A stretch of 42,710 nucleotides of DNA from an uncultured Rhizobium sp. (GTDB lineage: Bacteria > Pseudomonadota > Alphaproteobacteria > Rhizobiales > Rhizobiaceae). Below the pieces are notes generated by a model. It saw only the letters and a list, made by a program, of their open reading frames with translations, did no database searches and was not told the DNA's origin. How positions within the stretch are numbered: position 1 is the stretch's first letter; each line of letters opens with the position of its first letter. Below are positions 7,665-16,544 of this stretch, piece by piece. The stretch is taken from contig CAMFIF010000031.1 of the NCBI GenBank assembly GCA_945952415.1, positions 1 through 42,710 on the forward strand. Reading direction: 5' to 3'. A program made the translations under genes and the position numbers.

Positions 7665-8291
7665 ATGTTTTCATCTGCCATAATCGATTTCTGGATTTCG
7701 ACGCTGCTTGTTTCGTTCATTCCGGGACCTGCGATGCTCTATGTCGCTGGGCAAACGCTTGCCAACGGACCGAGCGCTGGCTGGCAGGCGGCGCTCGGTA
7801 TGCATCTTGGCCGGTACGTACACATCATTTGGGCGGTAACCAGCATTTCCCTCGTTCTCGCCATGATGCCCGAGGTTTACGTCATCATCCGGCTTACGGG
7901 CGCCCTCTACCTGCTCTGGCTCGGCTTCTCCGTGATAATGCATGTTGAAAGTGCGCATTCGACGGGGCTGGGTGCCCTCGATTCCACAGCCCGAAGGTCA
8001 TTGATGCAGAGTGCGTGGGTAGAGATTTTGAACCCGCAAACCGCCGTGTATTTCGTTACCCAGTTGCCCCGCTTTGTGGATCCCCATGGAAGCAATCCGT
8101 CGTTAAAGCTTGTCCTTCTCGGTTTGCTTGTAAATGTCACCGGCACGCTTGGAGATCTGGCAAGCATGGCCTGCGCGCGATTTCTCCGTATTGGCCTGAG
8201 CGAGAACAATGGAATGATCCGAAAGATGCAGTTGGGCGGCGGCTCGCTTATCGTGGGACTCGGCATGCATGTCCTGCTGCCAGATTCCTGA
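7665..8291 (+). CDS. LysE/RhtB-family exporter (copy 2), likely acquired
   Basis: A 208-aa membrane protein with the same architecture as the gene at 6067: SFIPGPAMLYVAGQT near residue 20 and VEILNPQTAVYFVTQLP near 125. The ATG is preceded by AGGAG at 7-base spacing. The gene and its flanks (7565–8350) are visibly less GC-rich and use more AT-ending codons than neighbours, and the segment lies between a gene and a duplicated piece of that gene's 3' end, both suggesting transfer. The palindromes at 7588 and 8331 bracket it. Substrate unknown; export of an amino acid or toxic metabolite under a local repressor is an inference. Confidence 0.9.
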   Translation: MFSSAIIDFWISTLLVSFIPGPAMLYVAGQTLANGPSAGWQAALGMHLGRYVHIIWAVTSISLVLAMMPEVYVIIRLTGALYLLWLGFSVIMHVESAHSTGLGALDSTARRSLMQSAWVEILNPQTAVYFVTQLPRFVDPHGSNPSLKLVLLGLLVNVTGTLGDLASMACARFLRIGLSENNGMIRKMQLGGGSLIVGLGMHVLLPDS

Positions 8292-8330
8292 TATGTCGCT
8301 AAGTTTCCATGGCATGTAGAGAAATAAAAT

Positions 8331-8344
8331 AAAGACTAATCTAA
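8331..8344. promoter_or_regulatory. Operator-like palindrome, copy 3
   Basis: AAAGACTAATCTAA, one base off the AGACTAGTCT core of copy 1, with the same AAAG…TCTAAA flanks. It lies 40 bp after the LysE copy 2 stop in AT-rich DNA and has no plus-strand gene downstream. It may be a relic of the segment's former context or a second site for looping. Confidence 0.4.
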
Positions 8345-8584
8345 ATAAGAGGGCTGCGGAGGTTCTTTTTCCAGCTTAGACGAAGCATCGAGATGACGGG
8401 ATGGCTGATGCAGAAACCGCATCGGCCTTCCAGCCATCGGATGGCCTGCCCTGTTCATGTTACTCCCGGGCAGGTTGCCTGCCACCTTGCCAGGAGTGTC
8501 GGAACCGTTCCGGCGGAAGCGTGGGCACAAGGGAAACCCCGCCTTCGCTTACTCCTGACTTTTTTGCCGGATGTGGACCCGCAC

Positions 8585-9046
8585 TCACCCCGCCCGGGCC
8601 AGAAGCGGCGCCTGGTGCAGCCGTCCGATAAGGCCGATGAAGGACTGGGCAAACTGCCGGATCGCCTCCGTCCGCTCCGTCGGCGGCTCGATGCGGATCG
8701 AGGAACCGTCCGGGTCCATGCAGGCAAAAGCGGGGATGAATTCCTCGCCGGACGGAAGGGCGATCACCGCAATCCGCCGGGAGCCGGGCAGCAGGCTGCT
8801 TGCCGGCAGCTCGAAGAGGAATGCCCCGCCCGCGCTTTCGGCGGCGCGCCGCACCGCGGTGGTGAAATCCTCCACCCCGTCATAGGCGGCAAAGGCAAGC
8901 TCTGCCTCCAGCATCGCCTCTTCCATGAGCGAGGGCAGCACCACGCCCGAAAGCGGCGGCGCCGAGTCGAAGCGGCGGCTTGCGGAAAGCGCGCCCGCTT
9001 TCTGAAGCGCCTGTTGCGGAGAAGGGGCAATGTCGATCACGGCCAT
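8585..9046 (-). CDS. Conserved-looking protein of unknown function
   Basis: 153 aa, starting MAVIDIAPSPQQALQ at ATG 9046 with AAGGAA nearby; a longer frame from 9160 is less likely. No signal peptide or membrane segment. The middle has alternating hydrophobic strands (RRIAVIALPSGEEFIPAF) followed by a C-terminal helix (AIRQFAQSFIGLIGRL), giving an alpha/beta look. No family recognised. A diverged copy of its last ~38 codons lies at 7445–7558. A full CtrA-type box is 160 bp upstream of its start, so cell-cycle control is possible. Confidence 0.65.
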   Translation of the reverse strand: MAVIDIAPSPQQALQKAGALSASRRFDSAPPLSGVVLPSLMEEAMLEAELAFAAYDGVEDFTTAVRRAAESAGGAFLFELPASSLLPGSRRIAVIALPSGEEFIPAFACMDPDGSSIRIEPPTERTEAIRQFAQSFIGLIGRLHQAPLLARAG

Positions 9047-9192
9047 AGTCTGTTCCTTCGAGGTCCCCGTGTGCCGGCACATGCACGCCGACTCCACCGG
9101 CGGGGCAAAGCCCCTGCTGACGAAATCCTTGCCCCCGAATTCCGTTCCTCCTGCCAGCAAAGCGTGGTGATTTTGAGACAGGCAAGAATTTG

Positions 9193-9220
9193 TTAACCAT
9201 GATTTTTAAGGATGGCTTAA
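9193..9220. promoter_or_regulatory. CtrA-type box (TTAA-N7-TTAACC)
   Basis: TTAAGGATGGCTTAACC begins at 9206 and fits the CtrA consensus TTAA-N7-TTAA exactly, with the extra CC typical of strong sites. A second half-site, TTAACCAT, is at 9193–9200. It lies between divergent genes (8585–9046 minus, 9337–10245 plus). CtrA is the cell-cycle master regulator of Rhizobiales and Caulobacter. Binding is inferred from motif match only. Confidence 0.6.
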
Positions 9221-9336
9221 CCCTTCACCGCCCCCGGAAATGTCTGGGCAGCCCGGTGCCGCGGATGGCATAGCGGTGGCAATTGTTCTAGAAGAGAGGC
9301 ATTCCTGTCTCGTCAAACGCGAAAAGTGCCGTCTGC

Positions 9337-10245
9337 ATGATGATCCGCTTCGAAAGGCCGGTTTCCCGCTCGGCCTATCTGGCCCGCCGCCTGGCCTCGC
9401 TGGCTTTCCTGCTGACGCTTGCGGCCATGGGCACCCACCGCTTCGGCCTCATCGTCACGCCGGCCTTCGTGGCGCTGGTGGCGGTTGCCGCTGCGCTGTC
9501 CGCCCTGTCGGTGGTTCTGGCGCTCATCGGCCTGCAGCGCCTGTGGCAGGTGGGGGCGGAAGGGGGGCTTGCCGCGCTCCGCGCGCTCCTCCTGTCGGCC
9601 CTGCCGCTCGGCCTTGTGGGCGCGGCCGCCTATGCCGCCCACGTGACGGCGCCGATAGCCGATCTCTCCACCGACCGCATGACCCCGCCGGACTGGATCA
9701 ACCCGCCTGCCGCAAACCAGATGTTCCTGCCCCCGCGGGATGGCAGCGGCGCCGGGGCGCTGGCCGCCCTTTCCGCCTATCCCGAGCTGACCGGCCGGCG
9801 CTATGAAGGCGCGCTCGACCGCGTCTACCACGCCGTCACCAAGGTGGCCGCCGCCGAGCGCATCACGATCACCGAGGAGCGGGGCATCGAAAAGGCGGTC
9901 GATCTGGAAGATACGCCCCTGCCGGGCAAGACCGCTGGCCAGACGGCGGACGAGGCGCCGGCCGAAACGCCCGAAATCGGCCCCGTGCCGCTGCAGCGGC
10001 CGGATGCCACCGAAATGGGCCCGGCGCCCCGCGGCGATGTGCTGTTGCAGGGGGAAAAGCGCACGCTCATTCTCGGCCTGCCTTTCGATATCCTCATCCG
10101 CCTCAAGGAGGAGGCCGAGACCACCACGGTCGATATGCGCGTCGCGGCCCGCTATGGCGATCGCGACCTCGGGATCGGCAACCGGATCGCCCAGTCCTAT
10201 CTGCGCGCACTGGATGCGGAACTCTTGGGCATTGCCGGCGATTGA
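9337..10245 (+). CDS. DUF1499-family membrane protein
   Basis: 302 aa. The first ~110 residues hold about three hydrophobic segments. The rest is a soluble DUF1499-like domain with PPDWINPPAANQMFLPP, YPELTGRRY, VYHAVTKVAA and a C-terminal VDMRVAARYGDRDLGIGNRI block. The N-terminal membrane part plus DUF1499 domain is common in alphaproteobacteria; the molecular role is unknown. Two ATGs (9337 and 9340) compete as start. A CtrA-type box is about 117 bp upstream. Confidence 0.8.
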   Translation: MMIRFERPVSRSAYLARRLASLAFLLTLAAMGTHRFGLIVTPAFVALVAVAAALSALSVVLALIGLQRLWQVGAEGGLAALRALLLSALPLGLVGAAAYAAHVTAPIADLSTDRMTPPDWINPPAANQMFLPPRDGSGAGALAALSAYPELTGRRYEGALDRVYHAVTKVAAAERITITEERGIEKAVDLEDTPLPGKTAGQTADEAPAETPEIGPVPLQRPDATEMGPAPRGDVLLQGEKRTLILGLPFDILIRLKEEAETTTVDMRVAARYGDRDLGIGNRIAQSYLRALDAELLGIAGD

Positions 10246-10358
10246 GGTCTGCCCGGCACCCTGGCTGTCGGGTGAAGAATTGCCGCATCCCTTGAATGCT
10301 TGCACCTTCTCTCCCACGTCTTCGGTCGAGCGGACCCTATCGAACCAAGAGAGAGACC

Positions 10359-10652
10359 ATGTCTCAGGCCATTCAAGGAATGCAATGCCCGGTATGCCGG
10401 GTGAACCTCGTCATGAGCGAGCGCCAGGGAATAGAGATCGATTACTGCCCGCAATGCCGCGGCGTCTGGCTGGATCGCGGCGAGCTCGACAAGATCATCG
10501 AGCGCAGCCTGCCCGCCGCCCCGGCCCGCCCGCAGGAGGCGCCGGCCCAGCCGGCCTATCAGCAGCCTGCCTACCAGCCGCAGCAGCCCTATCCGCAGCA
10601 GGCTCCCTACCAGAAGCGACGGAAGAGCTTTCTTGAGGAGCTTTTCGATTGA
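10359..10652 (+). CDS. zf-TFIIB-type zinc-ribbon protein
   Basis: 97 aa with a zinc ribbon: CPVC at residues 10–13 and CPQCRGVWLDRGELDKI from 30, the signature of the zf-TFIIB (YjdB-like) family. A Pro/Gln/Ala-rich linker follows, with repeated QQPAYQ-like units, and a basic-acidic tail (KRRKSFLEELFD) typical of these rhizobial proteins. Function unknown. The start follows CAAGAGAGAGACC. Confidence 0.85.
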   Translation: MSQAIQGMQCPVCRVNLVMSERQGIEIDYCPQCRGVWLDRGELDKIIERSLPAAPARPQEAPAQPAYQQPAYQPQQPYPQQAPYQKRRKSFLEELFD

Positions 10653-10696
10653 TCATGGCCCCGGCGCGGGGGGACATCCCCTCGCGCCGACCGGAC

Positions 10697-11242
10697 TTAC
10701 TCAAAACGGGCGCGCATCGCCTCGTCTATGGCCTTGAGCGAGAGACCGGCCATCAGCGGCGATGCCTCGGGGCGCATCTGCACATGCGGAAAATCCGGAA
10801 AGCGCCGCCACAATCCGCCGGGAGTAAGCCCCGCGGCCTCCGCCTTCCGCGCCAGCGCCAGATAGCCGTTGTCCCGCGCCACCACCCGCGTCAGCGACCA
10901 CTCCGCCACGCCATTGACGATCCACAGACAATCGGCCGCCTCGCCCCACTGGTGCCAGGAAAGACCGGGCAAGGCCTTCGTCACCGGCGGCCCGTGGCAC
11001 GGCCCGCAATCGACCAGAACCTCGGCGAGATAATAGGCCCCCGCCTGCCGCAAATGCCGGACCGCCGCCTCCACCTCCTCCCGCGCCCGCGACTGCCGCC
11101 ACAGCCGCGCCTGCTCCTCGGGCCTGCGCAGCCCCACCGTCACGCGAAGCTCGATCCCGTCATCCCGCAGATCCCCGATCACCCCCTCCAGCGCCCCCCG
11201 AAACCGCGGCTCCAGCCCATCCAGCCTGCTCTCCATCATCAT
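10697..11242 (-). CDS. M15-family peptidase-like (endolysin/VanY-type) protein
   Basis: 181 aa. LRVTVGLRRPEEQARLW matches the N-terminal block of L-alanyl-D-glutamate endopeptidases. SWHQWGEAAD carries the His and Asp zinc ligands, and FPHVQM supplies the third His. These are the hallmarks of M15 zinc peptidases that cut peptidoglycan stem peptides. No signal peptide is visible, as in phage endolysin-type members. Three consecutive ATGs start at 11242; the third (11236) has the best GGAGAG spacing. Isolated gene, with no phage genes nearby. Confidence 0.8.
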   Translation of the reverse strand: MMMESRLDGLEPRFRGALEGVIGDLRDDGIELRVTVGLRRPEEQARLWRQSRAREEVEAAVRHLRQAGAYYLAEVLVDCGPCHGPPVTKALPGLSWHQWGEAADCLWIVNGVAEWSLTRVVARDNGYLALARKAEAAGLTPGGLWRRFPDFPHVQMRPEASPLMAGLSLKAIDEAMRARFE

Positions 11243-11279
11243 CTCTCCCGTGGGTTATCGGAGAATATTAGAATGGTCT

Positions 11280-11488
11280 TCAGCGCGGGGGATGAGATTG
11301 GGGACGGACTCTTGATGAACAAGGCTTTTCGGGAATGGCCGTCCACCAGCGGCCGATCGATCTCCCCCATGCGGGGGAGATGCCCGGCAGGGCAGAGGGG
11401 GGTGGGTATCGGCAAACGCGGACCCCGATCTCCCCCCCTCCCGGGCAGCGAAGCTGCTCCGGATGCGGGGGAGGTCGAGGCTGGCCCC
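11280..11488. repeat. Intergenic repeat block, inverted orientation
   Basis: Contains CTCCCCCATGCGGGGGAG at 11362–11379 and GGGCAGCGAAGCTGCTCCGG from about 11443, the latter shared with 244–263. Together they form the same repeat family as bases 1–356 but with parts in reverse orientation. It fills the gap between the M15 gene and the smc stop codon and might act as a transcription end; no U-tract is seen. Confidence 0.7.
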
Positions 11489-14400
11489 TCACCCCTCCAC
11501 CAGCTCCGCTGCCGTCTGCAAATCCACGCTGACGAGCTGGGAGACGCCCTGTTCGGCCATGGTGACGCCGAAGAGGCGGTTCATGCGGGCCATGGTGATG
11601 GGGTTGTGGGTGATGACGATGAAGCGGGTTTCGGTGGAGGCCGCCATTTCGTCCATGAGGTTGCAGTAGCGCTCCACATTGTGGTCGTCGAGGGGCGCGT
11701 CCACCTCGTCCAGCACGCAGATCGGGGCGGGGTTCGTCAGGAACACCGCGAAGATGAGCGCCATGGCGGTGAGTGCCTGTTCGCCGCCCGAGAGCAGCGT
11801 CATGGTCTGCGGCTTCTTGCCGGGCGGGCGGGCGAGGATTTCAAGGCCGGCATCCAGCGGGTCGTCGCTCTCGATCAGCTGCAATTCCGCCGTGCCGCCG
11901 CCGAAGAGATGGGTGAAGAGCCGCTGGAACTGGGCGTTGACCACGTCGAAGGCGGCGATCAGGCGTTCGCGGCCTTCGCGGTTGAGGCTCTGGATTGCGG
12001 CGCGCAGCTTCTTGATCGCGTCGATCACGTCGTCGCGCTCGCGGATGAGGGCGGCGAGCTTTTCCGAAAGCTCGCGCGATTCCTCCTCGGCGCGGAGGTT
12101 CACCGCACCCAGCCGCTCGCGCTCGATCTTCAGCCTTTCGAGTTCGCGCTCCACCTCGCGCGGATCGGGGAGTTCGTCGGCGGCACCGATGCCGGTGAAG
12201 CGGATCGCCTCATGCGGCTCCACATGCAGCGCCTCGCGGATGCGGGCCTCGCCTTCCTGCCGGCGCTCGCGGGCGGAGACGAGCCGTTCCTCGGCCCGGC
12301 CGCGCTTTTCGCGGGCTTCGGCGAGTTCGGCAAGGGCGCGGGCGGCCAGCTGGTCGGCCTCGCGCTGGCGGGTTTCGGCCTCGGCAAGCCGGTCGGCAGC
12401 CTCGCGGCGGGCGGCTTCCGCCGCCTGAAGCGCTGACATCAGCGACCGGCGCTTTTCCTCGAATTCCTCCGGGGCCTCGTCGAGACCCGCCATTTCCTCC
12501 CGCGCCTCTTCCTCGCGCTCGCGCAGCCGCTCGATCTGGGCGGCCGCCCCTGCCCCGCGGCTTTCCCAGCTCGCGCGCTCCTGCCGGATCGCCAGAAGCC
12601 GGCGCTGGCGCTGGTCGTTCTCGCGGTTGAAGCCCTCGTGGCGGGCGCGCGCCTCGGCCAGCAGACCGCGATCGGTCGCCACCACCATCTGCTGCTCGCG
12701 CAGCTTTGCCTCGATCTCGGAAAGGTCGGGCTGGTCCTCCAGTTCGGCGCGCGCCTCCTCCAGCGCCTCCGCAATCTCCTCGATCTGGTTCTCGAACTGG
12801 GCGACCGTCTCGCGGATGACGTCGCGGCGGCGGAGAAGATCGCCGGAGGCGCGCTCGGCGCGGCTCAGCTCCTCGCGGGCCTCCGCCACCTGGCGCTGAA
12901 GATTGCGGCTTCTGTCCCGCGCGCCGGCAAGCCGGCCTTCGGCCATGCGGATCTCGTCCTCGGCGGCGCCAAGCTGCTCTTCCGCCGCGGCAAGCGCATC
13001 CTCGGCGAGCGTCCGCTCCTCCTCGATTTCCTGAAGCCGGTTCTTCTGGGCAAGGCGAAGGGCGGCTGCTCCCGGCGCATCGGCACCCGTCACATGGCCG
13101 TCCCAGCGGAAGACCGCGCCCGCCTTCGTCACCAGACGCTGGCCGGGGCGCAGCTGCTTCTGCAGGAGTTCGGCCTGCTCCGGCTCGATCACGCCGATCT
13201 GGCCGAGACGGCGGGCGAGCGCCTTCGGCGCCTGCACGTGACGGGAGAGCGGAACCGCATTGCCGGGGAGCGGCGGATCATTGGCCGGATCGCCATTCTC
13301 GATCCAGTGGGCGGGGGCCTCGGGATCGAGCGAGGATTGCAGGTCGTCGCCGAGCACGGCGCCGAGTGCCGCCTCGAAGCCGCGGGATACGGCAATGTCT
13401 TCCGCCACGGCGCGGAAACCGCCATCGCTTTCGCCGGCGGACAGGATCTTGCCTATGGTGCGGGCTTCCGTCTCGAGGCCGGCAAGGCGCTGGCGGGCGG
13501 CATCAAGCGGCTTGCGGGCCATGGCTTCCGCGCCCCGGGCGGCGCTGACGGCCTGCTCCAGCCCCTGGATCTCTTCCATGTGGCGGGAAAGCGCCTCTTC
13601 CGCCGCCTCCAGAATATCCTGCCGTTCGGCGGGATCGGGCAGGCTCCTCATCCGCTCGTCGATGGCAGCGAGCTCGCGGCCCGCCTCGCTTCGCTGCTGG
13701 TCGAGACGCTGGCGGCGGTCGCCCGCATCGCGGATCGCGCGCTCCAGCTGGCCACGGCGGGCGCCGGCTTCGGCCCGTTCGGCGGTGAGCTTCTGGAAGG
13801 CCTGCTCGCTCTCGCTAAGCCGGTGCGAGGCTTCCGAAAAGGCGGCGAGGATTTCCTCCGCCGCACTGCCCGCATCGGCGAGCAGCTCATCCAGCTCCGC
13901 CTCTTCCTCGTTCAGTCTCGCAATCACGCCGGCATTTTCGGAAACGAGGCGCTCCTCGCGGGCAATGTCCTCGGCCAGATGCGACACGCGGCGCATCAGC
14001 TCGTCGCGGCGCTTGAGGAGACGCCCGGCATCTTCCTCCAGCTGGGCGCGGGCAAATTGCAGGCGCTGAAGGGCGGCCGCCACCTTCGCCTCCTCCTCGC
14101 GCAGTTCCGGCAGCTTGTGGGCGGCGATCGCCTGCTCCTTTGCGGCCTCCATCTGGGCCTGCGCCCGCTCGGCAACGACGACGGTCGCCTGGTTCAGCGC
14201 GCTCGTCGCCTCGGCCTCGGCCTCCTTCGCCTGCACCCAGCGGATATGCAGCAGCATGGCCTCGCGGGCGCGAATATCGGCCGACAGCATCTTGAAGCGG
14301 TTGGCCTGCCGTGCCTGCCGCTTCAGGCTTTCGATCTGGCTTTCGAGCTGCGCGACCACATCCTCCAGCCGCTCCAGATTGGCTTCGGCGGCGCGCAGGC

Positions 14401-14947
14401 GAAGTTCGGCCTCGTGACGGCGCGAATGCAGCCCGGAAATGCCGGCGGCCTCTTCGAGCAACTGGCGGCGCGCCTGGGGCTTCGCCTGGATCAGCTCCCC
14501 GATCCGCCCCTGCCCGACCATCGAGGGCGAGCGTGCGCCGGTGGAGGCATCGGCAAAGAGCAGCTGCACATCCTTGGCGCGGGCTTCCTTGCCGTTGATG
14601 CGGTAGACAGAGCCCTGCTCGCGCTCGATGCGGCGCGTCACCTGGATCTCGTCGGCATCGTTGAAGGCGGCGGGCGCGGTGCGGTCGGAATTGTCGAGGA
14701 AGAGGCCCACCTCCGCCGTGTTGCGGGCGGGACGGTTGCCGGAGCCCGAAAAGATCACGTCATCCATGCCGGAGGCGCGCATGTTCTTGTAGGAGTTCTC
14801 CCCCATCACCCAGCGCAGCGCCTCGACCAGGTTCGACTTGCCGCAACCGTTCGGCCCGACGACGCCGGTCAGCCCGCGCTCGATGATGAATTCGGAGGGT
14901 TCCACGAAGGACTTGAAGCCCACCAGACGAAGCTTGTTGAACTTCAT
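11489..14947 (-). CDS. smc: Chromosome segregation ATPase SMC
   Basis: 1152 aa with full SMC architecture: N-terminal Walker A GPNGCGKSN (residues 31–39), long coiled coil, hinge around 500–640, second coiled coil, then the ABC signature SGGEQ at 1053 and Walker B CVLDEVDAP at about 1077–1085. It forms the condensin-like ring, with ScpA and ScpB, that organises and segregates the chromosome. The start MKFNKLRLVGFKSF is canonical. It is the last gene of a minus-strand run from 18635. A repeat block separates it from the dsbA-like gene. Confidence 0.97.
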   Translation of the reverse strand: MKFNKLRLVGFKSFVEPSEFIIERGLTGVVGPNGCGKSNLVEALRWVMGENSYKNMRASGMDDVIFSGSGNRPARNTAEVGLFLDNSDRTAPAAFNDADEIQVTRRIEREQGSVYRINGKEARAKDVQLLFADASTGARSPSMVGQGRIGELIQAKPQARRQLLEEAAGISGLHSRRHEAELRLRAAEANLERLEDVVAQLESQIESLKRQARQANRFKMLSADIRAREAMLLHIRWVQAKEAEAEATSALNQATVVVAERAQAQMEAAKEQAIAAHKLPELREEEAKVAAALQRLQFARAQLEEDAGRLLKRRDELMRRVSHLAEDIAREERLVSENAGVIARLNEEEAELDELLADAGSAAEEILAAFSEASHRLSESEQAFQKLTAERAEAGARRGQLERAIRDAGDRRQRLDQQRSEAGRELAAIDERMRSLPDPAERQDILEAAEEALSRHMEEIQGLEQAVSAARGAEAMARKPLDAARQRLAGLETEARTIGKILSAGESDGGFRAVAEDIAVSRGFEAALGAVLGDDLQSSLDPEAPAHWIENGDPANDPPLPGNAVPLSRHVQAPKALARRLGQIGVIEPEQAELLQKQLRPGQRLVTKAGAVFRWDGHVTGADAPGAAALRLAQKNRLQEIEEERTLAEDALAAAEEQLGAAEDEIRMAEGRLAGARDRSRNLQRQVAEAREELSRAERASGDLLRRRDVIRETVAQFENQIEEIAEALEEARAELEDQPDLSEIEAKLREQQMVVATDRGLLAEARARHEGFNRENDQRQRRLLAIRQERASWESRGAGAAAQIERLREREEEAREEMAGLDEAPEEFEEKRRSLMSALQAAEAARREAADRLAEAETRQREADQLAARALAELAEAREKRGRAEERLVSARERRQEGEARIREALHVEPHEAIRFTGIGAADELPDPREVERELERLKIERERLGAVNLRAEEESRELSEKLAALIRERDDVIDAIKKLRAAIQSLNREGRERLIAAFDVVNAQFQRLFTHLFGGGTAELQLIESDDPLDAGLEILARPPGKKPQTMTLLSGGEQALTAMALIFAVFLTNPAPICVLDEVDAPLDDHNVERYCNLMDEMAASTETRFIVITHNPITMARMNRLFGVTMAEQGVSQLVSVDLQTAAELVEG

Positions 14948-14984
14948 GGGGTGGCTCCCGCGGGTGGGGATTGCCTATGCCGCA

Positions 14985-15085
14985 CCCTACCCCCCTCTGT
15001 CGGCTTCGCCGACATCTCCCCCGCAAGGGGGGAGATCAGAGTCGGCGTATGCCGATGCCTACCCCCCTCTGCCCTTACCACGCGA
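14985..15085. repeat. Intergenic repeat unit between smc and the dsbA-like gene
   Basis: 14991–15036 is the same ~46-base unit found at 101–146 and 26521–26566, with compensated changes in the first stem (GTCGGC…GCCGAC here, GTCAGC…GCTGAC there). A partial tail follows to about 15085. The paired change supports selection for RNA or DNA secondary structure. Confidence 0.75.
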
Positions 15086-15115
15086 TAATCCTGCCCCGCG
15101 CGCGGGGCGCGAGGA

Positions 15116-15865
15116 TCAGAGGAGGCTGTCCAGAAGCGCGGACATGGTCTCAAACGACATGGCTCCCGCGTAGCGTTTCCCGTTGATCAGGAAGGTGGGC
15201 GTGGCGTTGATGCCGAAGTCCTTGGCGCCGCGTTCCCTGACCGCATTGACATCATTCAGAAGCTTCTGGTCCGTCAAGCACTTCTCGAAGCTCTCCTGTG
15301 TAAAACCGGCGAGTTTCGACATCTGCAGCAGCGCGGCCTTGCCGTCATCCGCCGCGGCCCAGGTCTGCTGCTGCTTGAAGAGCATGGAGACCATGGGGAA
15401 ATAGGCGCCGTTGGGCGCGCAGCGGGCCAGCATGAAGGCGGCTGCGGCGCGCGGATCGAAGGGGAATTCCCGGGCAATGAAGCGGACCTTGCCCGTATCG
15501 ATGTATTTTTCCTTGATCTTCTCGAAGGTGTCGTTGTGGAAATGGGCGCAGTGCGGGCAGGTCATCGAGAAATATTCGACGATGGTGACCTTGGCATCGG
15601 CCTTGCCCATCGACATCTCGGGAAGCGCGCCGGGCTCCAGCACCTTGGCCATGTCCACATCGCCCTCGGAGGCCGGAATCTCGACCTTGGCGGGGGTGGT
15701 GGATGCCGTGGTGGCCGGGTCGGTCTTGGCATCGGGAGCCTTCGGGGCCTCGGCCTTCTTTTCCTCGCTGCAGGCAGAAAGGGCAAGCGCACTGGCCGAA
15801 AGGGCAATGCCCGAGAGAAGGCGGCGCTTGGTGAGGGTGGGTTCGAAGCTCGACATCTGGTTCAT
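15116..15865 (-). CDS. DsbA-like thioredoxin-fold lipoprotein
   Basis: 249 aa. An N-terminal signal with a lipobox-like LSAC (Cys32) suggests a lipoprotein facing the periplasm, followed by a Lys/Ala/Pro/Thr-rich linker to residue ~75. The thioredoxin-fold domain has the redox motif CPHC at 103–106 (VEYFSMTCPHCAHFH) and the cis-Pro loop NATPTFLINGKRYAGA. It belongs to the DsbA/BdbD-like group and probably oxidises or isomerises disulfides in exported proteins. Located between dciA-like and smc genes, an arrangement I associate with Rhizobiaceae generally. Confidence 0.9.
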   Translation of the reverse strand: MNQMSSFEPTLTKRRLLSGIALSASALALSACSEEKKAEAPKAPDAKTDPATTASTTPAKVEIPASEGDVDMAKVLEPGALPEMSMGKADAKVTIVEYFSMTCPHCAHFHNDTFEKIKEKYIDTGKVRFIAREFPFDPRAAAAFMLARCAPNGAYFPMVSMLFKQQQTWAAADDGKAALLQMSKLAGFTQESFEKCLTDQKLLNDVNAVRERGAKDFGINATPTFLINGKRYAGAMSFETMSALLDSLL

Positions 15866-16000
15866 CCCTATGGTTACGGGCCATACATTAAAATGATGGC
15901 CCTTGGTAGTACGCCAAGGCGCGGCTCACAAGGGTCTCGCCCCCGTGTTGGCGCCGAAAGATGGCGCTCCCATGGCCGCAAGCCGTTGAAATTACCGTGA

Positions 16001-16543
16001 TCAGCGCAGGCGCCGGTTCGGAGTGTAAACCGCGGTGCCGAGCCGCTTCAGCGCCTCGCGCAGCGGACCCTCTTCCACGCCCTCGATCATCTCTTCCAGC
16101 TTGCGGGCCGATGCGCCCTGAAGCGGGGGGATGCGCCGCGAACGCGGCGGGCCGGAGGAGACCGGCTTCTGCACGATGCGGATCTGCCGGATCGCCGGGA
16201 AGCCGAAGAAGGCATTGATGCGGCTGATCAGCTCGCCCTGGGCATGGGTGAGGAAGAGTGCGCGGGCGCCTTCGCAGGCAATGGTCAGCACGCCCGGCTC
16301 ATAGCCGCCATCGCCGCCGCCATAATCGCGGCGCGGCCAGGTGATCTTTTCCGGACGGGTGGTTTCGGCAAAATCCGCGCCTGCAATCTCGTCCCAGCTG
16401 CCGAGAAGGGCGGTGGAAATGCCCGCCTTCTTCGCCAGCACCCGGTCGATCATGGGATTGGCGATCTCGCTGACCTGAGCGACGCCCCGGCGGGTAAAGC
16501 CGGTTTCCCTGATCTGTCCGTTGCCGGGGGGAGAGCCTGCCAT
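16001..16543 (-). CDS. DciA-like (DUF721) protein
   Basis: 180 aa. The N-terminal half matches DUF721/DciA: VLAKKAGISTALLGSWDEIAG, then GVLTIACEGARALFLTH and ELISRINAFFG. DciA proteins load the DnaB replicative helicase in bacteria lacking DnaC. The C-terminal half is Pro/Arg-rich and variable. The chosen ATG (16543) begins one base after the stop of the O-antigen ligase gene, so translation is probably coupled. A longer start (16615) would overlap that gene. Molecular role is from the family only. Confidence 0.82.
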   Translation of the reverse strand: MAGSPPGNGQIRETGFTRRGVAQVSEIANPMIDRVLAKKAGISTALLGSWDEIAGADFAETTRPEKITWPRRDYGGGDGGYEPGVLTIACEGARALFLTHAQGELISRINAFFGFPAIRQIRIVQKPVSSGPPRSRRIPPLQGASARKLEEMIEGVEEGPLREALKRLGTAVYTPNRRLR

Positions 16544-16544
16544 G

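Noticed and set aside
12638..15088. 816-codon plus-strand frame across smc
   Set aside because: Antisense shadow of smc; Leu/Ala/Gly-rich with no domain pattern or ribosome-binding site.
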